Source: Solibacillus sp. FSL W7-1436 (GTDB lineage Bacteria; Bacillota; Bacilli; Bacillales_A; Planococcaceae). Taken from it: a stretch of DNA of 64,000 bases. Of this stretch, positions 1 through 8,999 are shown piece after piece. The stretch covers positions 1,664,501 through 1,728,500 of the forward strand of contig NZ_JBBOWV010000001.1 in NCBI RefSeq assembly GCF_038007305.1, written 5' to 3'. A model generated the notes under the pieces. It was not told the DNA's origin. It made no database searches and saw only the letters and a program-made list of their open reading frames with translations. The position numbers and the translations under genes were made by a program. Position 1 is the first letter of the stretch. Each line of letters opens with the position of its first letter.

Positions 1-814
1 ATGGTGGTAAATAGTCATTAAGGTTAACTGAAATAGGAGTTACGGCGATGTTACCAGTGATAGAAGCCCCTTCATCCAATTTTACTATGCCACCACTGGC
101 AACATCTCCGTATATTATGGCTCCCCGAGTTAATGTTATGTTGCTGCTTGTTACTACCGTCATATCTTTAATCTGTAAACTAGGTGGTGATGGGTTTCCC
201 CCGTTACCATTTCCCCCTCCTACAGGCGGGGGAGCGTTAAGATCAACTAAAATTGTTTGTTCGAGTGTACGTTTCTTAGAAGGAGCATTTACTAAAAAAC
301 CTTTAGAGTTGATTGTAAATTCACAACTAATGGTTTTAGCAACAGATTTACAAATCCCCTTTATTGTTGTCTTAGCAACCGGTTGCTCTTTAAACTGCTG
401 TGAAAATTTATCGTAAGTATTTTCATAATAAATATCATTATTAATATAGCTGCATTTTTGTTTTTGAATTTCTTTATTATATTCAGTACAAAAACTAGAT
501 TTGATAATTGAGTTATAATAACTATCAAAGCTGTCATATACAGTTAAAATACGCTGTTGTTCTTCATAAGTTAAAGCATTCATTTGTGAAATAGTAGTTG
601 AGTGAATAGTTTTCAAGGTCTTAGAGATTTTTACTTTCTCTAAATTGATCCCTGCCTCGGCAATATAATAAATTGATTGATCAAAACGTTCATTAACTGT
701 TGTTTTATTAGAATTGGTGGTAATTGTAAAGAGCCCTAGAGCAATAACAGATAGGAGTACAATAGTTAAGATTGTTAAAAGTAAAGTATTGCCTTTAGTA
801 TTCAAATACTTCAT
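1..814 (-). CDS. Minor pilin-like protein with PilX-type N terminus (3' end outside window)
   Basis: Read on the minus strand from an ATG at 814, this frame stays open to the window edge, so 271 codons are visible and the C terminus is missing. It begins MKYLNTKGNTLLLTILTIVLLSV: a short basic leader, a G-N junction and one hydrophobic helix, as in PilX-type minor pilins; the usual Glu at position 5 after cleavage is not evident. The middle holds several Cys. A Pro/Gly/Asn-rich linker follows (about residues 200-215). The last visible part has a regular pattern of Gly and hydrophobic residues (IIYGDVASGG, ITGNIAV) that resembles the beta-solenoid of polymer-forming/bactofilin-like domains. Its start codon overlaps the stop of the next gene upstream by one base (TAATG), so the three minor pilin genes form one leftward operon. 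Likely role: minor pilin at the tip or base of the pilus. The frame is clear; the C-terminal domain call is inference. Confidence 0.75.
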   Translation of the reverse strand, partial: MKYLNTKGNTLLLTILTIVLLSVIALGLFTITTNSNKTTVNERFDQSIYYIAEAGINLEKVKISKTLKTIHSTTISQMNALTYEEQQRILTVYDSFDSYYNSIIKSSFCTEYNKEIQKQKCSYINNDIYYENTYDKFSQQFKEQPVAKTTIKGICKSVAKTISCEFTINSKGFLVNAPSKKRTLEQTILVDLNAPPPVGGGNGNGGNPSPPSLQIKDMTVVTSSNITLTRGAIIYGDVASGGIVKLDEGASITGNIAVTPISVNLNDYLPP

Positions 815-1251
815 TATTTGTCTCCTTTTCTAAATGCTATTGTTGTAGTGTAGTCCTGATTATTTAAAGTAAAATATATTGAAACCGTATGTTCATTCCA
901 ACTCATATTAAAATCTTCAATATTATTTACAATAATGACATCATTACGTGACAATGTCTTAGTTTCCGAATTGTAAGTGTAATTAAAAAGTAAGTTATCA
1001 TTTTCATCCATAAAGAGATATGGATTTTTGGAAGGATTAATTTTATAACTTTTTCTGATATCCTTGGTAATTTGTTTAAGCATAAAGGCAGCATCATTAA
1101 TTTGAAAAGCTTCAGCAGTCTGCTCCTTATTTTGTTCGACAGATGAATTTAAGGTACTAAAGACTAATATCATCACAATAGAAAATATAACAATAGCAGC
1201 TAAAGTTTCTACCAATGTAAAGCCGATATAATTTTTAAAGTATCTTTTCAT
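814..1251 (-). CDS. Prepilin-like minor pilin (GFTLVE motif)
   Basis: A 145-residue protein with a type III prepilin signal: a basic leader (MKRYFKNYI), the processing motif GFTLVE with the conserved Glu at mature position 5, and a hydrophobic helix to about residue 35. PilD (10298-11050) would cut after the Gly and methylate the Phe. The rest is short and polar, of the size of PilW/ComGF-like minor pilins. It is the middle gene of a leftward trio and overlaps its downstream neighbour by one base; 20 bases separate it from the gene upstream, with an AGGAG-type site. Assignment to a particular minor pilin type is not possible from sequence alone. Confidence 0.85.
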   Translation of the reverse strand: MKRYFKNYIGFTLVETLAAIVIFSIVMILVFSTLNSSVEQNKEQTAEAFQINDAAFMLKQITKDIRKSYKINPSKNPYLFMDENDNLLFNYTYNSETKTLSRNDVIIVNNIEDFNMSWNEHTVSIYFTLNNQDYTTTIAFRKGDK

Positions 1252-1271
1252 TTTATCTCCTTCCTAAAAAT

Positions 1272-1778
1272 TTATCGCCAAATATAAATATTTTCAATAT
1301 TTGCTTTTATAATGTTGGATGGCTTTTCTAAAATTTCAATAGCAACATTTGCTGTATTAGTATAATGACAGAGCGTAGAAATTGTTAAGTTTATTGTATA
1401 TTGCTTTTGAGTGTCATTCCGATCTGAATCTCGAGTATATGAATAAACTTTTTCATAAGCAGTCGGATCATCCGGTAATTTTTTGGAACAAGTGTTAACG
1501 TGCACCATGGGTTTCTTTAATTGATAAGTAACAGCATCTATAGCTAGTGGTGTATTAGTTAGCTTTGACAAAGAATTAGGAGAGGTTGAAAAAATATAAA
1601 TCCTTTCCATTTCTGTTTGAGCTAAATAAACTGCCTCGTGTATAGTCTCTGACTGAACATTTGTTTTTTTTGTTTGTAAAAGTAGGCTGAAAAATGAAAT
1701 TAAAATAATTGTAACTAATACAATAGAAGCTACTACTTCTACTAGAGATATTCCGTTGTCTTGCCGTAAAAATTTCAT
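1272..1778 (-). CDS. Prepilin-like minor pilin (PilV/PulI-like)
   Basis: A 168-residue prepilin: leader MKFLRQDNG, then ISLVEVVASIV with Glu at mature position 5 and a hydrophobic helix to about residue 35. The processing site reads G-I-S-L-V-E, a common variant in PilV/PulI-type minor pilins. Two Cys lie in the polar C-terminal half, possibly a disulfide. First gene of the leftward minor pilin operon, with a GAGGAG ribosome binding site and a candidate promoter at 1849-1876. It would be processed by PilD and join the pilus whose motor is encoded divergently. Confidence 0.85.
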   Translation of the reverse strand: MKFLRQDNGISLVEVVASIVLVTIILISFFSLLLQTKKTNVQSETIHEAVYLAQTEMERIYIFSTSPNSLSKLTNTPLAIDAVTYQLKKPMVHVNTCSKKLPDDPTAYEKVYSYTRDSDRNDTQKQYTINLTISTLCHYTNTANVAIEILEKPSNIIKANIENIYIWR

Positions 1779-2091
1779 TTTAACGACTCCTCTTTATAAG
1801 ATTGGTCCTTAAGTAATATTTTATTATGTAATATTTAAATATTAAGATAGTATATTTATGTAATTTAAATAGTAAAAAATGATTACAAAAATAAAATACA
1901 CAAAAAATACAAACCATATATAGTCATAAAGTAATCTTTGTTGTATTATATAAATATTAGCATAAAGGAAACACTTGGTAAAATAAAATCGTTTTTGCTA
2001 AAATTGGTGGTACAGATGTCACTAATTTTTTGGTAATTATTACTTATAAAATAACATTTTAAAATAAAAAATATTATTATGGGGTGAACGC
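1779..2091. promoter_or_regulatory. Divergent promoter region between minor pilins and pilus motor operon
   Basis: Very AT-rich 313-base gap between two divergent operons. For the leftward operon a minus-strand TTTACT (1871-1876) and TATACT (1849-1854) are 16 bases apart. For the rightward operon TTGGTA (1975-1980) and TAAAAT (1999-2004) are 18 bases apart. Both are inferred from consensus only. No convincing operator or further gene was seen. Confidence 0.4.
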
Positions 2092-3444
2092 ATGAGGAAT
2101 ATTATTAAATTAATAGGTCTATTTACCTTATTTTCTATAATCCTTGCTATATGGGTACCACGCTTCATTGCTAGCCCTATTGAATCATCTGTTATGAAAG
2201 TCAAAGGTCCTACAATAGCCGGAATAGAAGTCGGCGATATGAACAGCAAGGAATTAGAAGTTGTGTTAACAAATGCAGTTAATGATTGGTATACCCACAA
2301 TTTTATTGTTTCAGGTGGAGGTAGTTCGATTGAACTCAGTTCTTCTACATTCCAATTTGATATAAAAAGTACAGTTAATAATTATGAAGAGAATTACCGC
2401 AAACCATGGTATAAATTTTGGTCAGGTGAAAAAACGGTTCATCTTCCATTAAATATACTTCCAAATGAAGTTGTAAAAGATGAAATTAGCAATATTTCAA
2501 TATGGGATACGGATTCAACTTATGAAAAAGTGTTGCTAAATGCTTCTTATTTAAAAAAAGAGGAAGTTGAAGCGATAGTCACTGATTTATCAACAATACA
2601 AACAGAGCGTATTTCATTATCAAGTGAGACAATGCCAGAGAGTACAATGGGAATAAATGAACTTGTACTTGCACTGAATGATACAGTAGTTGAGCCGAAT
2701 ATGGATTTTTCAATGATTAATCAATTAGGGGACGCGATTAATTTGTCAAATCGTGAGGCCATCAATTTTATTGCTTCCAATCTATACAATGCAGCTCTTA
2801 ATAGCAATGGCAAAATTATAGAACGCCATTCTCAAAATAAAATTCCTTCCTATTTTAGCCCTGGTCTAGAAGCGAAGGTAGATGTATTGGCAGGTAAAGA
2901 TTTGAAATTTGCCAATACGCTAACAACACCTATCTTATTAAAGTTGTCAATGGACGGTGAAAAATTATTAACAGAAATTTATACGTCGCGCAAAGAGGCC
3001 GAGGTTTCTATATCAGTAACACGTGATGAAACGGTACTGCCGCGTACGATCACTCGCTATTCAAGTGATCTGTCAACCGGTCAAAAACAGCAAATTCAGG
3101 AAGGTACAGAGGGGTTGCGTGTATCTGTGTACCGAACAGTTTATGGTGAACAACAGTTAGTAAGCCGGGACTATTATCCACCGGTTAATCGCATTGTTGT
3201 AGAATCACCTCCACAAAGAGAAGGACAAAATACTTGGGATAATACGAGTGATGAAGAACAAGATCCGATTGATTTAGATGGTGATGGATTCCCTGATGAA
3301 GATTTTACCGGGGGAGATACAATTAACGATGAACAAAACGCCAATTCTAATACTCCAAATGAAGAAACAGGCAATACATATGGAGATGAAAATCTACCGC
3401 CGGGTAGCTATTACGATAAAGGTGGGAATTTAATAACTCCATAG
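2092..3444 (+). CDS. VanW-like/G5 domain surface protein of the pilus locus
   Basis: A 450-residue protein with an N-terminal membrane helix (about residues 5-25) and the rest outside. Residues about 30-210 are a mixed domain like the peptidoglycan-binding-like region found in VanW proteins. Around 225-300 the VanW signature is visible: INFIASNLYNAAL, then ERHSQNKIPSYFSPGLEA and a KFANTLTTPILL strand. Residues about 305-375 look like a G5 domain (TRDETVLP, QIQEGTEGLRVSVYRT). The tail is a low-complexity Asp/Asn/Gly/Thr stretch with a DLDGDGFPDEDF calcium-loop-like motif. First gene of the rightward pilus operon, 14 bases before pilB. VanW proteins are named from a vancomycin resistance cluster but their biochemical role is unknown. 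Here it probably acts at the wall, as anchor or assembly factor of the pilus. Confidence 0.75.
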   Translation: MRNIIKLIGLFTLFSIILAIWVPRFIASPIESSVMKVKGPTIAGIEVGDMNSKELEVVLTNAVNDWYTHNFIVSGGGSSIELSSSTFQFDIKSTVNNYEENYRKPWYKFWSGEKTVHLPLNILPNEVVKDEISNISIWDTDSTYEKVLLNASYLKKEEVEAIVTDLSTIQTERISLSSETMPESTMGINELVLALNDTVVEPNMDFSMINQLGDAINLSNREAINFIASNLYNAALNSNGKIIERHSQNKIPSYFSPGLEAKVDVLAGKDLKFANTLTTPILLKLSMDGEKLLTEIYTSRKEAEVSISVTRDETVLPRTITRYSSDLSTGQKQQIQEGTEGLRVSVYRTVYGEQQLVSRDYYPPVNRIVVESPPQREGQNTWDNTSDEEQDPIDLDGDGFPDEDFTGGDTINDEQNANSNTPNEETGNTYGDENLPPGSYYDKGGNLITP

Positions 3445-3458
3445 TAGGAGGTGCAACT

Positions 3459-5120
3459 ATGAAGGCATCAAGAAAACGCTTAGGAGATCTGCTCCTTGAA
3501 GCAGGGGTAATTAGCGAGCAACAGTTAACGTATGCACTCGAAAATAAAAGTCGTGATGAAAAATTGGGCGACTTTTTTATTAAAGAAAATGTACTTACCG
3601 AGCAACAGCTTATTGAAGTGCTGGAGTTCCAATTAGGTATTCCCCACATTACATTGAATAAATACGCAATAGACCCGGAACTATTACAGCTTGTGCCGAG
3701 GGAGCTGGCAAAACGCGTTAACATTATGCCGGTACGTCGTGATAAAAACAAGTTGCTAATAGCGATGTCTGATCCAATGGACTATTTTGCCATTGAAGAA
3801 GTCCGTATGGCGACTGGTTGTCAAATTGAAACAAGTATTGCTGCAAAAGATGATCTATACCGGACTATTACTAAATATTATGATTTGCAGGCTTCAATGG
3901 ATGCTGCTTTATCAGAAGTAGAGGTAAACACTCCCGAAGTTCAACAGGAAATTACGGATGAAGATTCTCCAATTGTAAGATTAGTCAATCAAATTATTGC
4001 TAATGGTGTTGCCCAGCGTGCATCGGATATTCATTTTGATCCGCAGGAAACAGAGTATAAAGTCCGTTACCGTACCGATGGGATATTGCGTACAGAGAGA
4101 TCACTGCCAAAGCATATGCAAAATATGATGACGGCCCGTGTAAAAATTATGGGTGGTCTTAATATAACAGAAAATCGGATTCCGCAAGATGGACGTTTTA
4201 AAGTGAACATTGAATTTAAACATATTGATATTCGTCTTTCTACATTGCCTACAGTATATGGTGAAAAAATCGTTATGCGTATTTTGGATGTCAGTAATGT
4301 TGCAACCGATATTTCACAATTAGGGTTTACAAAGAAAAACAAAACACTGTTCCAAAAGATGATTGAAAAACCAAATGGCATTGTGCTTATTACTGGTCCT
4401 ACAGGTTCAGGTAAATCCTCGACTTTATATGCAGCACTCTCAAACTTGAATGATGAAGAAGTAAATATTATTACGATTGAAGATCCAGTTGAATATCAGC
4501 TTAACGGCGTTAACCAGATTCAAGTTAAAGAAGAAATCGGTTTAACGTTTGCTACCGGTTTACGGTCTATATTACGTCAAGATCCGGATATTATTATGGT
4601 CGGGGAAATCCGTGATACAGAGACAGCACAAATTGCAATCCGTGCATCGCTGACAGGACATCTTGTTTTGAGTACATTGCACACAAATAATGCGGTAGAA
4701 TCCGTGTCACGTCTGCAAGATATGGGAATTGAACCATTTTTAATTTCTTCTTCACTTGTCGGTATAATGGCCCAGCGTCTTGTACGCCAAATTTGCAGGG
4801 ATTGCAGTACGGAAATCGAGCCTTCGAATCGGGAAAGGGAAATTTTCCAATCGAATGGATTTATGGTAAATAAACTTCGAAAAGGTCGAGGTTGTGCGGC
4901 ATGTGGAAACACAGGATACCGTGGTCGACTTGCTATTCATGAATTTTTACCGGTAGACCGTGAGTTAAAGGAATTGATTTTAAAACATGCAAGTAGTTAT
5001 GAAATGGGCGACTATATGAAGAAAGCAGGACATCATACATTATTGCAGGATGGCTTATTGAAAGTGCTAGATGGTGTAACAACTACTGAAGAAGTACTAA
5101 GGGTTGCAACGATTGATTAG
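3459..5120 (+). CDS. pilB: Type IV pilus extension ATPase PilB
   Basis: A 553-residue GspE/PilB family ATPase that powers pilus polymerisation from the cytoplasmic face of the membrane. An N-terminal GspE/MshEN-type domain (about residues 1-150) precedes the catalytic half. Visible motifs: Walker A GPTGSGKSST near residue 313, the Asp box (TIEDPVEYQ), Walker B with DPDIIMVGEIRD, the His box (STLHTNNA), and a four-Cys zinc site (CRDC near 446 and CAAC near 480) that is diagnostic of PilB/GspE and absent from PilT. The ATG follows TAGGAGGTG at a good distance. It lies between the VanW/G5 gene and pilT in a tightly packed operon. Full length for the family. Confidence 0.96.
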   Translation: MKASRKRLGDLLLEAGVISEQQLTYALENKSRDEKLGDFFIKENVLTEQQLIEVLEFQLGIPHITLNKYAIDPELLQLVPRELAKRVNIMPVRRDKNKLLIAMSDPMDYFAIEEVRMATGCQIETSIAAKDDLYRTITKYYDLQASMDAALSEVEVNTPEVQQEITDEDSPIVRLVNQIIANGVAQRASDIHFDPQETEYKVRYRTDGILRTERSLPKHMQNMMTARVKIMGGLNITENRIPQDGRFKVNIEFKHIDIRLSTLPTVYGEKIVMRILDVSNVATDISQLGFTKKNKTLFQKMIEKPNGIVLITGPTGSGKSSTLYAALSNLNDEEVNIITIEDPVEYQLNGVNQIQVKEEIGLTFATGLRSILRQDPDIIMVGEIRDTETAQIAIRASLTGHLVLSTLHTNNAVESVSRLQDMGIEPFLISSSLVGIMAQRLVRQICRDCSTEIEPSNREREIFQSNGFMVNKLRKGRGCAACGNTGYRGRLAIHEFLPVDRELKELILKHASSYEMGDYMKKAGHHTLLQDGLLKVLDGVTTTEEVLRVATID

Positions 5121-5131
5121 GAGGGGGCGAG

Positions 5132-6175
5132 ATGACAATGAACATACAGGATTTATTACGACGTGCATATGATGAAAAAGTATCTGATTTACATGTAACA
5201 ATCGGCATTCCTCCAGTTTACCGTGTAAATGGTCAATTAAAACAGTTTGGTGATGTAAACGTAACTGCAGAAATGGTTGAACAGATGATACATCAAATAT
5301 TACCCGAATATAAATTATCGGAGTTTGAAGAAAAGGGAGAAACGGATTTTAATTATTCGTTGGAAGGACTTTGTCGTTTCCGTGTCAATGCCTATCATCA
5401 ACGAAATGCGGGTGCAATTGCCGCGCGTTTAGTTTCAAGTCAAATTCCAACGATTGAATCTTTGAATATGCCAAGAGTCCTCTATGATATGTCGGAAAAG
5501 CCTCAGGGACTCATTTTAGTCACAGGTCCTACAGGTTCAGGTAAATCAACTACTTTAGCCGCAATGATTGATTATATTAATGAAACGAAATCAAAGCATA
5601 TTATAACTTTAGAAGATCCAATTGAATATTTACACTCGCATAAAAAGTCGGTAGTGAATCAGCGCGAAATTGGTATTGATACAAACTCGTTTGCCAATGG
5701 GCTACGTGCAGCACTTCGTCAGGATCCAGATATTATTCTAGTCGGAGAAATGCGGGATTTAGAAACGATTTCAACAGCAATTACAGCAGCAGAAACCGGA
5801 CACTTAGTTTTTGCGACACTACATACATCGAGTGCACCAACAACAATTGATCGTATTATCGATGTATTCCCGCCCCATCAGCAAGGTCAAATCCGTATTC
5901 AACTTGCGAATGTACTGCAGGGGATTATTTCACAGCGATTGTTCATACGTAAAGATGCTGCAGGTCGAGTTGCAGCAACAGAAATTTTAATAGGTGTTCC
6001 AGCGGTAACTAATTTAATCCGTAATGAAAAAGTCCATCAAATTCCTAGTATTATGCAGACAGGTCGAGCGTTGGGAATGCACACATTAGAAACTTCAGTA
6101 CAATCACTTGTTTCATCTGGTCAAGTTTCATTGAAGGAAGCCAGTTCATTTTTGAACGTTGGTGAGTATAATTGA
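5132..6175 (+). CDS. pilT: Type IV pilus retraction ATPase PilT
   Basis: A 347-residue PilT family ATPase, which disassembles the pilus and drives twitching. Walker A GPTGSGKSTT near residue 132, the Asp box ITLEDPIEY, Walker B region DPDIILVGEMRD, and the His box FATLHTSSA are intact. There is no zinc tetracysteine, as expected for PilT rather than PilB. Start with RBS GGAGGGGG 11 bases after pilB; a second ATG two codons on is an equally good start. A retraction ATPase separates this locus from the ComG competence pseudopilus, which has none. The stop overlaps the TTG start of pilC. Confidence 0.96.
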   Translation: MTMNIQDLLRRAYDEKVSDLHVTIGIPPVYRVNGQLKQFGDVNVTAEMVEQMIHQILPEYKLSEFEEKGETDFNYSLEGLCRFRVNAYHQRNAGAIAARLVSSQIPTIESLNMPRVLYDMSEKPQGLILVTGPTGSGKSTTLAAMIDYINETKSKHIITLEDPIEYLHSHKKSVVNQREIGIDTNSFANGLRAALRQDPDIILVGEMRDLETISTAITAAETGHLVFATLHTSSAPTTIDRIIDVFPPHQQGQIRIQLANVLQGIISQRLFIRKDAAGRVAATEILIGVPAVTNLIRNEKVHQIPSIMQTGRALGMHTLETSVQSLVSSGQVSLKEASSFLNVGEYN

Positions 6176-7380
6176 CGGTTTTTAAATATGTAGGAAGAAC
6201 AAAGATGGGGGCAACACAAAAAGGAACAATCGATGCCGTAAGCAAAGCGGCAGCAATTACGAAACTCCGTGAAAAAGGAATTAACCCACGTGAGATTGAA
6301 GAATCAAAAAGCATCTGGCACAAAGAAGTTAGCTTAAGCAGGGGAAAAGTGAAAACACAGGATTTTGTAATTTACTGCCGTCAGTTTGCAACACTAATTC
6401 GTGCAGGTGTATCACTAGTAGAAGCGACTAATATTTTAGCTAAACAAGCAACGAGCAAACCTTTAAGAAGAGCACTTGAAAAGGTGGAAGAGGATATTCG
6501 TTCCGGTATTCCTTTTTCAGACTCAGCAAAAAGTCATCCAAAAGTGTTCCCGGAGCTTTTCGTTAATATGATGAAATCCGGTGAAGCAACAGGGAATATT
6601 GATGAGATACTTGAACGTCTAGCAAATTCTTATGAAAAATCATTCCGGCTAATTAAAAAGGTGCAGTCTACATTAACTTATCCTGCAATGTTACTAATAC
6701 TGATAGTTGTTGTTGTGTTTTTTATGCTCGTTTTTATCGTGCCTATGTTTGTTGAGTCGTTTGAATCAATGGATGCCGAACTGCCGATGCTAACTGTCGC
6801 AACCGTTGCGTTAGGGCAATGGCTAAGGCAATTTTGGTGGTTGCCGATTTTTATTTCCATAATCGGTATTGTTGTATTCCAATATTTATACAGAACTAAT
6901 AAGAAGTTTAATTATATGGTGCATTACATGATGTTGAAATTGCCGATATTCGGTCCACTTTTACAGAAAAGTGCAATTGCAAGATTAACTCGTAATCTAT
7001 CGTCTTTATTCAGCAGTGCGGTCCCTATATTACGGGCATTAACAATTTCGGAGGAAATTTTGGGCAATCCGGTTATCGGAAAAGTAGTTTTGGATGCCCG
7101 TACTAGCCTTGAAAAAGGTAGTACATTAACCGAGCCATTGGAGCAAAGCTGGATTTTCCCTCCGATGGTTACGAGTATGACAAGAATAGGCGAATCTACC
7201 GGTTCACTTGATTATATGCTGGAAAAAATTGCAGACTTTTATGAAGATGAAGTTGAACGCAATGTCGATACGTTGAAGTCACTTATCGAGCCTCTGATGA
7301 TTGTTATATTAGCAGGAGCAGTTGGACTTATAGTAGCGGCTATCTTCATGCCGATGTTAAGTCTCTATGAAAATATATAA
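6172..7380 (+). CDS. pilC: Type IV pilus inner membrane platform protein PilC
   Basis: A 402-residue GspF/PilC polytopic protein that couples the ATPases to the pilin pool. Two T2SSF repeats are visible (about residues 65-190 and 265-390), each ending in a hydrophobic pair: near 165-190 and 215-235, and near 370-395. The start is TTG in a TTGA overlap with the pilT stop, which implies translational coupling. Family length is normal (about 400). It completes the B-T-C motor trio. Confidence 0.95.
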   Translation: MTVFKYVGRTKMGATQKGTIDAVSKAAAITKLREKGINPREIEESKSIWHKEVSLSRGKVKTQDFVIYCRQFATLIRAGVSLVEATNILAKQATSKPLRRALEKVEEDIRSGIPFSDSAKSHPKVFPELFVNMMKSGEATGNIDEILERLANSYEKSFRLIKKVQSTLTYPAMLLILIVVVVFFMLVFIVPMFVESFESMDAELPMLTVATVALGQWLRQFWWLPIFISIIGIVVFQYLYRTNKKFNYMVHYMMLKLPIFGPLLQKSAIARLTRNLSSLFSSAVPILRALTISEEILGNPVIGKVVLDARTSLEKGSTLTEPLEQSWIFPPMVTSMTRIGESTGSLDYMLEKIADFYEDEVERNVDTLKSLIEPLMIVILAGAVGLIVAAIFMPMLSLYENI

Positions 7381-7470
7381 AAGGAAAATAGACGTTTTGC
7401 AAGGGGGCATCAAAGGGGTACAAAGCGTCAGTGCAAAAGAAAATATAGAAAATTAAAAGGAGGATTTAAT
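7381..7470 (+). promoter_or_regulatory. Leader of the major pilin gene with imperfect hairpin
   Basis: The 90 bases between pilC and the major pilin contain an imperfect inverted repeat (GACGTTTTGCA ... TACAAAGCGTC, about 7391-7428) and then AAAAGGAGG just before the start. The hairpin could stabilise a separate pilin mRNA or hide a promoter. No good -35/-10 pair was assigned. Confidence 0.3.
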
Positions 7471-7905
7471 ATGTTTAAAACATTAAAGAAACGTATTAAA
7501 AATGAAAAAGGTTTATCTTTGGTAGAGCTATTAGCGGTTATTGTTATTTTAGGTATTATTTCAGCGATTGCTGTTCCAGCGATTGGGAGTATTATCGAGA
7601 ATACAAGAGATAAGGCAATTCTTTCAGATGCTGCTGGATTACTTGCTGGAGCGAAAATTGCAATTGCGGATGGTTCATGTGGTGTAGCTGCTGGAACCGA
7701 CGGAATAATTACTTGTGATAATGATATACTAGGAGATGTGTTTGAAGGTACATTAGCTGCTAACGATCAGGTTACTTACAATACTACTAGTAAGGTATAT
7801 ACTATTACTTATGGGGAATTAGGTAATATTAAGAATACAGATAAATTTCCAGTTACGGGGACTACTATTTCGAGTTCTGAATTAACTACGTTGATGGGAC
7901 AATAA
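7471..7905 (+). CDS. pilA: Major type IV pilin (PilA-like)
   Basis: A 144-residue prepilin: basic leader MFKTLKKRIKNEKG, processing site G-LSLVELLAVIVILG with Glu at mature position 5, a hydrophobic alpha-helix to about residue 45, and a small C-terminal head of about 100 residues. The head has Cys near residues 70 and 81, spaced as a short disulfide loop. Position between pilC and pilM, a strong AAAAGGAGG site and a following hairpin (7918-7948) are what is expected for the abundant subunit. Calling it the major pilin is inference from context; it is much more canonical than the three minor pilins at the left end. Confidence 0.9.
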   Translation: MFKTLKKRIKNEKGLSLVELLAVIVILGIISAIAVPAIGSIIENTRDKAILSDAAGLLAGAKIAIADGSCGVAAGTDGIITCDNDILGDVFEGTLAANDQVTYNTTSKVYTITYGELGNIKNTDKFPVTGTTISSSELTTLMGQ

Positions 7906-7917
7906 TCATCCTCTACA

Positions 7918-7948
7918 GAACACCCAATTTAAAAGTGATTGGGTGTTC
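7918..7948 (+). terminator. Hairpin after the major pilin gene (leaky terminator or mRNA stabiliser)
   Basis: GAACACCCAAT and ATTGGGTGTTC form an 11-bp perfect stem with a 9-base loop, 13 bases after the pilin stop. No T-run follows, so it is likely a 3' stabiliser or partial terminator rather than a full stop, which would let pilin be made in excess over PilM-N-O-D. Confidence 0.6.
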
Positions 7949-8021
7949 CATTGGTCGATGATTACGCTAGATACAAGCTAGAATACAGAAGTCAAAGTAT
8001 AAAGGGGGAGGGTATTCCTCT

Positions 8022-8999
8022 ATGTTCAGAATGAAAAAGAAATCGCATATATTGCTCATTTATAATGACTATGTTGTTCGGGTACTTGTTTCTAAAGGGG
8101 AAAAGCTAGAGCAGCCAATTATTAGTGAAATTGCATTGCCAAGAAATGCCGTGCAAGAAGGAACAATTATCGATGAGATGATACTGTTTGAATTAATAAA
8201 AGCAAATGTTCAAAACTGGGGCGGTAAAAAGCAAAATGTTCGTTTTCTAGTGCCGGATACATCGGTACTGTTGAAATCTTTTGAACATCCACCTGATGTG
8301 AACGGTAAAGATCTGAAAGAATTTGTTCAGATGGAGCTAGGGCGGTCAATTCATTTACCTTTTCAGGAACCGTTGATTGATGTGTACGATTCGATAGAGG
8401 GTGATGGAAAAGCAAAATTATTTGCTGCACCTCCTGATGAAGTAGGAAAAATGATTGGATTACTGTTGGACAATCATCTCCACCCGCAAGTTGCGGATAT
8501 CCGTTCATTATGTAATTTACGCTTGCTCGAGCATATAGGATTTATCGATTCGAATCGTACATACTTACTGACAGACTGGTCGTTTAATGAATTATCGATT
8601 TGTATTTATTCCAGCGGAGAGGTCGAGTTTTTACGCTTCCAAACAATTGAAACAGCCGCTGAAAATTGGAAACAGGAAGTGCTTGATAATAATGAAGTCC
8701 ATTTTACTTATACAGGTGATTTGGATAGATTCCGTGTTTCTGCAACAGATCAAGTTCTCGAAATTGATCGTATGATGAACTTTTTTAAATTCTCTCTTCA
8801 CAAAGGAGAAAAGGAAGTCGATGAGATTTTAGTTATGGGGGATCATCCCTTACTTCCTACAATCGAAGCGCTTTTACATGACAATTTACAGACAGCTGTC
8901 CGAATTGTTGATGATAGCGTAATTGAAAGCTATTTCCCAAACTGTAAAGCAAAGCATGCGACATTGTTGGGACTTGCTTTGAAGGAGGTTAATGAATGA
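8022..8999 (+). CDS. pilM: Type IV pilus assembly protein PilM
   Basis: A 325-residue actin-like cytoplasmic protein of the PilM family that forms the inner alignment ring with PilN and PilO. The N terminus (SHILLIYNDYVVRVLVSK) fits the first beta-strands of the actin/FtsA fold, and QMELGRSIHLPF fits the conserved middle region. Start at the ATG after AAAGGGGGAGGG. The end overlaps pilN by ATGA. The usual phosphate loops are weak, so the call rests on size, fold-like pattern and the strict M-N-O order. Confidence 0.88.
   Translation: MFRMKKKSHILLIYNDYVVRVLVSKGEKLEQPIISEIALPRNAVQEGTIIDEMILFELIKANVQNWGGKKQNVRFLVPDTSVLLKSFEHPPDVNGKDLKEFVQMELGRSIHLPFQEPLIDVYDSIEGDGKAKLFAAPPDEVGKMIGLLLDNHLHPQVADIRSLCNLRLLEHIGFIDSNRTYLLTDWSFNELSICIYSSGEVEFLRFQTIETAAENWKQEVLDNNEVHFTYTGDLDRFRVSATDQVLEIDRMMNFFKFSLHKGEKEVDEILVMGDHPLLPTIEALLHDNLQTAVRIVDDSVIESYFPNCKAKHATLLGLALKEVNE

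Noticed and set aside
48-416. Plus-strand 122-codon frame at the left end
   Set aside because: It is the antisense shadow of the minor pilin gene, which has a prepilin-like N terminus and an overlapping operon start.
3459-7380. Reading the pilus locus as the competence ComG operon
   Set aside because: ComG has one ATPase and no PilT, PilM, PilN or PilO; all four are here.
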